DNA of 64,000 nt from Oasisia sp. SBJ-2009. Lineage: Eukaryota > Annelida > Polychaeta > Sabellida > Siboglinidae. Numbering within the stretch: position 1 is the stretch's first letter; each line of letters begins with the position of its first letter. Where the stretch lies: contig OZ024864.1 of the NCBI GenBank assembly GCA_964017155.1, positions 30,831,334-30,895,333 on the forward strand, in the 5' to 3' direction. The position numbers and the translations under genes are program-made. Positions 58,540 to 64,000 of the stretch are shown here, piece after piece. The notes beneath the pieces are model-generated. The model ran no database searches. It was not told the DNA's origin and saw only the letters and a program-made list of their open reading frames with translations.

Positions 58540-58825
58540 TGTCACAGCAGTGGAGCAGTTTCATTTCATGATTGGGGTTGGTCCTCAGCGCTGGGATTAA
58601 ACTCAGTTGATGTTAGAAATTGATTTGTTTTTGATGCAGCTGACCAATGTACTTGACTTGTTAGAGTCACTTTGAATGACAGATTTTTGTATCATATTTA
58701 TTAAAATATGATTGTGCACATGTTTTCAAGTACAAACAAAACTTTGTTAGCCCTATTAGTGACCAGGGCCGAAAATCGGCCCAAATGCACCTGCCTCTGT
58801 TGTAACAATTTTAATTTCCATCGCA

Positions 58826-59104
58826 CTAAACTGACACATGAAAATTTGGTATTATTGGATAGCTGACAGATTTTTCTAGATAGTCTATATTTTTCCTTGC
58901 GTAGACAGTGACAGATTCTTTGCAGTCGAGTTTAAAAACCACGCGATACAGTTGCTGCCCATATTTGGGAGATTTTACTATGTCCTGATGAATTAATTTA
59001 CACATCCATTCATAAAGTCGACACCCCCACACATTCGGTATCAAAAGAAAGCTCTGTGAGTGGCCAATCTGCCAAAAATACCGTGATTTCAAGTGTAGCG
59101 TCAT
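58826..59104 (-). CDS. Candidate small nested gene or exon (minus strand)
   Basis: From the ATG at 59,104-59,102 the frame reads MTLHLKSRYFWQIGHSQSFL, CRLYEWMCKLIHQDIVKS, GQQLYRVVFKLDCKESVTVY and ends VSYPIIPNFHVSV with stop at 58,826. The frame stays open upstream to 59,242. It lies directly below a CpG-rich, YY1-motif patch, which would be its promoter side. I do not recognise the family. It may be a chance frame. Confidence 0.22.
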   Translation of the reverse strand: MTLHLKSRYFWQIGHSQSFLLIPNVWGCRLYEWMCKLIHQDIVKSPKYGQQLYRVVFKLDCKESVTVYARKNIDYLEKSVSYPIIPNFHVSV

Positions 59105-59400
59105 CGTCCCCGCGAAGCCAAAGTTGAAGACAAAATGGCGGCACGGTAAACAACTGTTTATCCGCTTCGCGACTTTCATTTGGATTATCTCAAGTTTCTG
59201 CGTTGATATTTTGACAAAATGCTTGACAGTATTCATAAACAAGGTTATTATGTTAGTTCATGTAGTTAGATTGACTTTGGAGGCGTTTTTGGGGTGAACA
59301 TTCACCAGCACAACATTTCTCCGGCGGGGCGCGTGGGTTGCAACGGTAACGAGCGCGGCCGCAATCGGCTGGCTTGAATCAACGTATTTTTATGTCGGAA
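59090..59400. promoter_or_regulatory. CpG-rich patch inside the PPP2R2 intron
   Basis: An island in AT-rich DNA: CGTCCCCGCGAAGCC, AAAATGGCGGC (59,132-59,142, a YY1-type word), TCCGGCGGGGCGCGTGGGTT and GAGCGCGGCCGC near 59,350. On the plus strand ATGGCGGCACG|GTAAAC would also be a start codon with a donor, so an internal or bidirectional promoter is possible. Confidence 0.35.
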
Positions 59401-59976
59401 AAAATCATAAATATAATAGTTCTCAACGGATTTGATTCATTTTTGTTTTATTTCGCAGCAAATACATGAATCTACATTTGTCTAAATGGTGAAGTATATT
59501 CGTCCACACGATAATTTTCTGGCAGCAGGATGAAATGGGTGTTTATTTTTTATTTTTTTTAGTTAAAATACAAATATCCCTATGATTTTCATTTGTTCTA
59601 CATATATTATAATTTTATTATAATAAAACAACCTTTTAGCATTAAAATGATGCATCATTCATATTTTTATGACCAATATTAGCGAAGTTATGATTTGTAT
59701 TGGAACAGTATACCACAGAGGATTTTTCTTTGTCACCTGGAGGGTTAATAGAATTGAAATAAGAATTTCATTGTTAAGCTATTGCGTACATTGGATGAAC
59801 TTTGATGACAATTACGATTATTATCCAGCCTTTAGCTGTTTATAATTATCGTAATCATCCAGATCTCTACAAGTATTTACATATAATGAAATCATACTTG
59901 AGAATTTCGCTGCATAACTTCTTGTTGTTTATCTAAATATAAACAGAGTTGTTGTAAACCCCAAAATCTGATGGAC

Positions 59977-60108
59977 CCTGTTTGACACTTGGTGTTGTGA
60001 TTGATTTCCATGTCGCAGTGCAAAGAAAAAGACAGGCAGAGAAATGTGTGGGCTACGCGCTGAGTTGCTGCTCCATGCAATTACCAGCCCCGTTACCTTC
60101 AGACAGTC
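59977..60108 (+). ncRNA. Candidate H/ACA snoRNA-like RNA, copy 3
   Basis: Close to copies 1 and 5. Differences in the upper stem (GTGAT with GTCGC) keep pairing through G-U wobbles. Lower stem CCTGT with ACAGG, H-box AGAGAA, tail CAGACAGTC. Sense orientation. Confidence 0.45.
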
Positions 60109-60308
60109 TTAGACCTGAATTTGTAATCATAGTTTCAATTGTATCAGGAATGTAATTTGTAATCATAAGCACATATTGTAAAGTGTAATATATCATAGAG
60201 ACTGTTTGCTGATGCCTGATGGCTAAGTTAATTTGCTGTAAGTTTATTCTCTCTAGTATTGTGTTTTGCCTGTGTATATTTTTGGACAGGTGACATTATC
60301 ATAGAGAC

Positions 60309-60447
60309 CCTGTTCGACACTTGGTGCTTTGACTGAATTCCTTGTCACGCACGAAGAGAAAAAGTAAAACAGGCAAAGAATCGTGTCGGCTTTGCGCTGA
60401 GTTGTCGCAATCTGTGCAAATCTCAGTCCAGTAGTTGACCAACAAAC
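60309..60447 (+). ncRNA. Candidate H/ACA snoRNA-like RNA, copy 4 (second subfamily)
   Basis: A diverged subfamily nearly identical to copy 6. Lower stem CCTGTT with AACAGG. Upper stem GTGC-TTTGAC with GTCAC-GCAC around TGAATTCCTT. H-box AAAGAA. Hairpin 2 uses CTGAGTTG with CAAATCTCAG. The tail GACCAACAAAC keeps an ACA. A degenerate repeat of about 35 bp (CAGTAGTTGACCAACA words) follows to about 60,580. Confidence 0.4.
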
Positions 60448-61566
60448 CAAATCTAAATACAGTAGTTGACCAACATACCGAATCTCAGTTCATATCTTGA
60501 CTGACAAACTCATCTTGGTCTAAATTGACTGACTACTGAAATGTCAATGCTGTGATTGTCCAACAAAGCAACGAATCAGGTTTATTGTTTATTTTTTGAT
60601 CACACAATCCGTGTTTCCACTGAGTAAAATGATGTGCGAGGTGGTAGGATGGGCTGAGCAAGCACCAAATGATGTTAGTAGGGCACCCAGAAAGTTCTAT
60701 TTAAAAAAAACTACCTTCAAAATGGTGCATTCTAAATGGTGTTTTAGCCTAATCCCTGGCATATTGTCATTCTAGAGCAGAAACAAATTACAGAACTACA
60801 AGGTAACAGTATGTAAATATGTTTATAGCAAAACATAGCTATGAGGTGGCAATTTTGAGCGAGGTGGCACAGAAAAACAGCGAGGTGACCCACCTCCCTC
60901 ATCACAGCAGGGGAAACACTGCAGTCATTTCTTATACAATGCAATTCATTTAATATATTTTCATGCATCAGTTGCGGAGTTATCAAAATTGTAATGCTAT
61001 CTAATTCACGGTTGGCTGCCATCTTCAAACTATCTGCACATAGCAGAGGGTAAAAAAGAAGTTTGTCTACCCACTAAAGAATTAAATATGTAGGTTAATG
61101 CACAGCTTGCCATATGTTGGTTGATATTGCTGCACAGGATATTGATCCAAAACACCTGCTTTCTGTGTGACGTCTCACTTGAGCTGAACACTTGTAGCTG
61201 TTGATTTTATCAGCATCCCACTGAGTTGTATTCTGCTGTTGACGTACAACAGGTCATCTTCATTTGGGGAGACAATTGGGGTGGTGTTTGATACCTTGTC
61301 TGTCATATGTCTGATCATTTAAAATTAAGATTCTAGGAAATTGTCAGGTTTTATTTTATTAAATAGTTGGAAATCTTCTAGTAATAGTAGTAGTAGTGGT
61401 GGTTTTTGTCTTGACAGCTGCCTTGAGTTTATTGCCTGGTGTATTTATTTCCTGCTACAAAATGCTCTTCACTTAATTAAAATCTGTGGGTTGTTGAATA
61501 TCGACTTGGTAGGTACTAGTACTCTAATTGAAGTGAGATAGTTATGTATGCCAGTGTCTTGTAGAC

Positions 61567-61627
61567 CCTGTTTGACACTTGGTGTCTTATGGGCCAGACC
61601 CTGTTTGACACTTGGTGTCTTATGGAC
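61567..61627 (+). repeat. Two partial 5' duplications of the snoRNA-like sequence
   Basis: The first 28-33 bp of the family (CCTGTTTGACACTTGGTGTC then TTATGG) occur twice in tandem directly before copy 5, at 61,567 and 61,600. Confidence 0.9.
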
Positions 61628-61759
61628 CCTGTTTGACACTTGGTGTTGTGATTTATTTCCATGTCACAGTGCAAAGAAAAAAGCAGGCAGAGAGATGTGT
61701 GGGCTACGCGCTGAGTTGCTGCTCCATGCGATTACCAGCCCCGTTACCTTCAGACAAAA
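61628..61759 (+). ncRNA. Candidate H/ACA snoRNA-like RNA, copy 5
   Basis: Almost identical to copy 1 (stem CTTGGTGTTGTGAT with GTCACAGTGCAAAG, hinge AGAGAG, tail CAGACAAAA). The hAT element target site begins at its last base. Confidence 0.45.
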
Positions 61760-61766
61760 TCTATTT

Positions 61767-63039
61767 CAGAGCCGTAATGTAACGAAGTACTTTTACTTCA
61801 TTACTTTACTTAAGTAGAAAAGTTTACTTTTCTTGAGTAACGAAGTACATTTTTTTGGAAGTACTTTTACTTGTAACGAAGTACAAAATATGTGTACTTT
61901 ATCTAAATGTAGTGAAGTACTCATAATTTCTTTGTTAAATTTGCAAATGTCCTAAAAGCACCTGTCGGAAGCAAGGTAATGTCTGCAGTTAGCATAGATT
62001 TATTTTCAAATATCAGCCAGAACTTAAAACAAACAGATATGTTAAGTGTCCTGGACTGGCCAGATCAGTTGTACAAAAGATTTGCTTTGTCACCTGATGA
62101 AGCCAGTGAGATAATTGCAATCTGGGGTCTGGCACTGGTGCTGCTGAGCCTGAACTGGGTGTTACAAGACTTCCTGACTGGGCCTCTAAGACAACAATGC
62201 CCATGAATGGCATTGACCCTGAGATTATTTAAAGCCTTGCATTGAGTAGACATCAAAAACAGCTGCCTTACTTGTCTTCTTGTGTCTTGCATATTGTTGA
62301 CACAGTTGATTAGCTTTAGATGTTCACTGTGGACTGCACAGGCTATATATATCGAAGGCTCCCCATTATCGCCCACCGCAAACCTGCCGGTCTTGTGGAA
62401 CCACATCTTTATAATTTCTATTTATTTTTAATATAGATCTGTGTTTGTAACTGTTTAATTTAACTGAAGTTTTTTTTAATAAATATTACAATTAGTAATT
62501 ATTACAAATGAAGAGATATTTAAAAAGACACGTTATTATAAGCATTCATCTTGACTGAATGCCTCCTTCAAGTAACACAGGATAAAATTAATCATACATC
62601 CATCTATAACCCACGATGATAAGAACGTTTTAAGAAAGATGTAACACCCCTATGACAACGTGAATTACTTCTAGTTCAACTTATGAATACAATGGTTGCT
62701 TTGGGCCTATTATTAATAAAGCATGGTGTATATACAGCTTGTAGGTCTAGTTGGCCTATGCAGTATTGTTTGCATCATTATAGTTCTTAGTATTAAATAT
62801 TATATTTTATGCATAGCGTGTACACACTAAATTATAATTGTGAATGTTTTGTTTTATTCACAACAGTGAGAACTAGTTTCAGGAGAAAAGTACTTTTGTG
62901 TTTACTTCAAGTACATATTTTTACTTTTTACTTGTACTTCAAGTACATTATTTTAGAAGTACTTTTACCTTTACTTGAGTAGCTTTTTCTAGGGTTACTT
63001 TTACTCAAGTACAAAATAAATCTACTTGTTACAGCTCTG
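61767..63039. mobile_element. 1.27-kb non-autonomous hAT transposon
   Basis: It begins CAGAGCCGTAATGTAACGAA and, read inward from the right, CAGAGCTGTAACAAGTAGAT, the typical hAT CAGAG-TGTAAC ends. Both are followed by repeated AAGTACTTTTACTT-like words. A perfect 8-bp duplication ATCTATTT flanks it (61,759-61,766 and 63,040-63,047). The interior has no hAT transposase. One frame at 61,979-62,206 (SIDLFSNISQNLK, LDWPDQLYKRFALSPDEA) looks mildly protein-like and could be captured sequence. Confidence 0.95.
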
Positions 63040-63175
63040 ATCTATTTGATAACCAACTGTTTGGGGTTCATCTTTTATAATTTAGCCATTTGCAGATCTG
63101 TTTGTATACATTCTTTTTGTAATGAATTGTAATTAGCCCATGGATGCTGATTGCTAAAGGCTAATATGTCAAAAC

Positions 63176-63314
63176 CCTGTTCGACACTTGGTGCTTTGAC
63201 TGAATTCCTTGTCACGCACGAAGAGAAAAAGTAAAACAGGCAAAGAATCGTGTCGGCTTTGCGCTGAGTTGTCGCAATCTGTGCAAATCTCAGTCCAGTA
63301 GTTGATGAACAAAC
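63176..63314 (+). ncRNA. Candidate H/ACA snoRNA-like RNA, copy 6
   Basis: Nearly identical to copy 4 over about 135 bp, including the hairpins, H-box AAAGAA and tail TGAACAAAC. The near identity suggests a recent duplication. The degenerate and then regular tandem repeat downstream begins in its 3' flank. Confidence 0.4.
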
Positions 63315-63466
63315 TAAATCTCAGTTCATAGTTGATAAACTTTGTGAATTTGTGATCATTACAGTTCCAGTTGTATCAGATACCAAATCTCAATTCAGAT
63401 GTTAATCAGTGTCTAAATTTCAGTCAGATAGTTGACCAACACACAAATTCTTAGTCCAGATATTGA
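63315..63466 (+). repeat. Degenerate precursor repeats
   Basis: Imperfect units with AAATCTCAGTTCA, GTTGA and CCAACACACAAATTC words lie between copy 6 and the regular array. Similar degenerate units follow copy 4. Confidence 0.7.
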
Positions 63467-64000
63467 CAACAAATCTCAGTTCTAGTGTTGACCATCATCC
63501 AAGTCTCAGACCTGAAGGTGACTGGCAAACTAAATCTCAGTTCTAGTGTTGACCATCATCCAAGTCTCAGACCTGAAGTCGACTGGCAAACTAAATCTCA
63601 GTTCTAGTGTTGACCATCATCCAAGTCTCAGACCTGAAGTCGACTGGCAAACTAAATCTCAGTTCTAGTGTTGACCATCATCCAAGTCTCACACCTGAAG
63701 TCGACTGGCAAACTAAATCTCAGTTCTAGTGTTGACCATCATCCAAGTCTCAGACCTGAAGTCGACTGGCAAACTAAATCTCAGTTCTAGTGTTGACCAT
63801 CATCCAAGTCTCAGACCTGAAGTCGACTGGCAAACTAAATCTCAGTTCTAGTGTTGACCATCATCCAAGTCTCACACCTGAAGTCGACTGGCAAACTAAA
63901 TCTCAGTTCTAGTGTTGACCATCATCCAAGTCTCAGACCTGAAGTCGACTGGCAAACTAAATCTCAGTTCTAGTGTTGACCATCATCCAAGTCTCACACC
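63467..64000 (+). repeat. 61-bp tandem array running off the window
   Basis: About nine regular units of 61 bp: AAATCTCAGTTCTAGTGTTG, ACCATCATCCAAGTCTCAGA, CCTGAAGTCGACTGGCAAAC plus T. Some units have CTCACACC instead of CTCAGACC in a recurring order. It continues past 64,000. Its AAATCTCAG core matches the 3' part of the copy 4/6 RNA-like sequence. Confidence 0.97.

Overview
The window is eukaryotic nuclear DNA. It has spliced genes with GT-AG introns, long AT-rich introns, tRNA-derived SINEs, LINE fragments, several DNA transposons and very many microsatellites. The proteins are clearly animal. Gene density, repeat types and the B55 sequence suggest a marine invertebrate, perhaps a mollusc, but I cannot fix the phylum from the sequence alone.

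Layout. 1-4149: the last three coding exons of a WDR1/AIP1 actin-interacting WD40 gene on the plus strand. They are preceded by a 26-bp minisatellite of about 65 copies that runs to within about 20 bp of a splice acceptor. 5.8-7.8 kb: two phase-compatible candidate exons of an unidentified minus-strand gene. 8.0-14.1 kb: a 5.1-kb fold-back-like element with arms of about 1.95 kb, plus a truncated inverted copy beside it. 15.4-21.8 kb: a 4.16-kb DNA transposon with TIRs of about 370 bp and a broken transposase-like gene whose second half reads like a FEN/PIN nuclease. Next to it are a LINE 3' end and a 430-bp direct repeat. 21.8-50 kb: gene-poor DNA with SINEs, MITEs, an inserted 2.4-kb TIR element, many microsatellites and a 1.14-kb (CCCT)n tract. 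A CpG-rich stretch near 27 kb may hold a distant alternative first exon.

50.4-64 kb: the first six coding exons (about 266 codons) of the PP2A B55 regulatory subunit gene (PPP2R2) on the plus strand. The rest of the gene lies beyond the window. Its introns hold six copies of a roughly 132-139 bp sequence, all in the sense orientation. They fold as hairpin-hinge-hairpin-tail with H-box and ACA-box matches, and several stem changes are paired. I read them as candidate intronic H/ACA snoRNA-like genes. A non-autonomous hAT element with a perfect 8-bp target duplication sits directly behind one copy, and a 61-bp tandem array has grown out of the flank of the last copy.

The two recognised genes do not form a unit: one acts in actin turnover and the other in phosphatase targeting. 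The most unusual items are the intronic structured-RNA family, the splice-signal-rich minisatellite, the transposase-PIN fusion and the fold-back palindrome.
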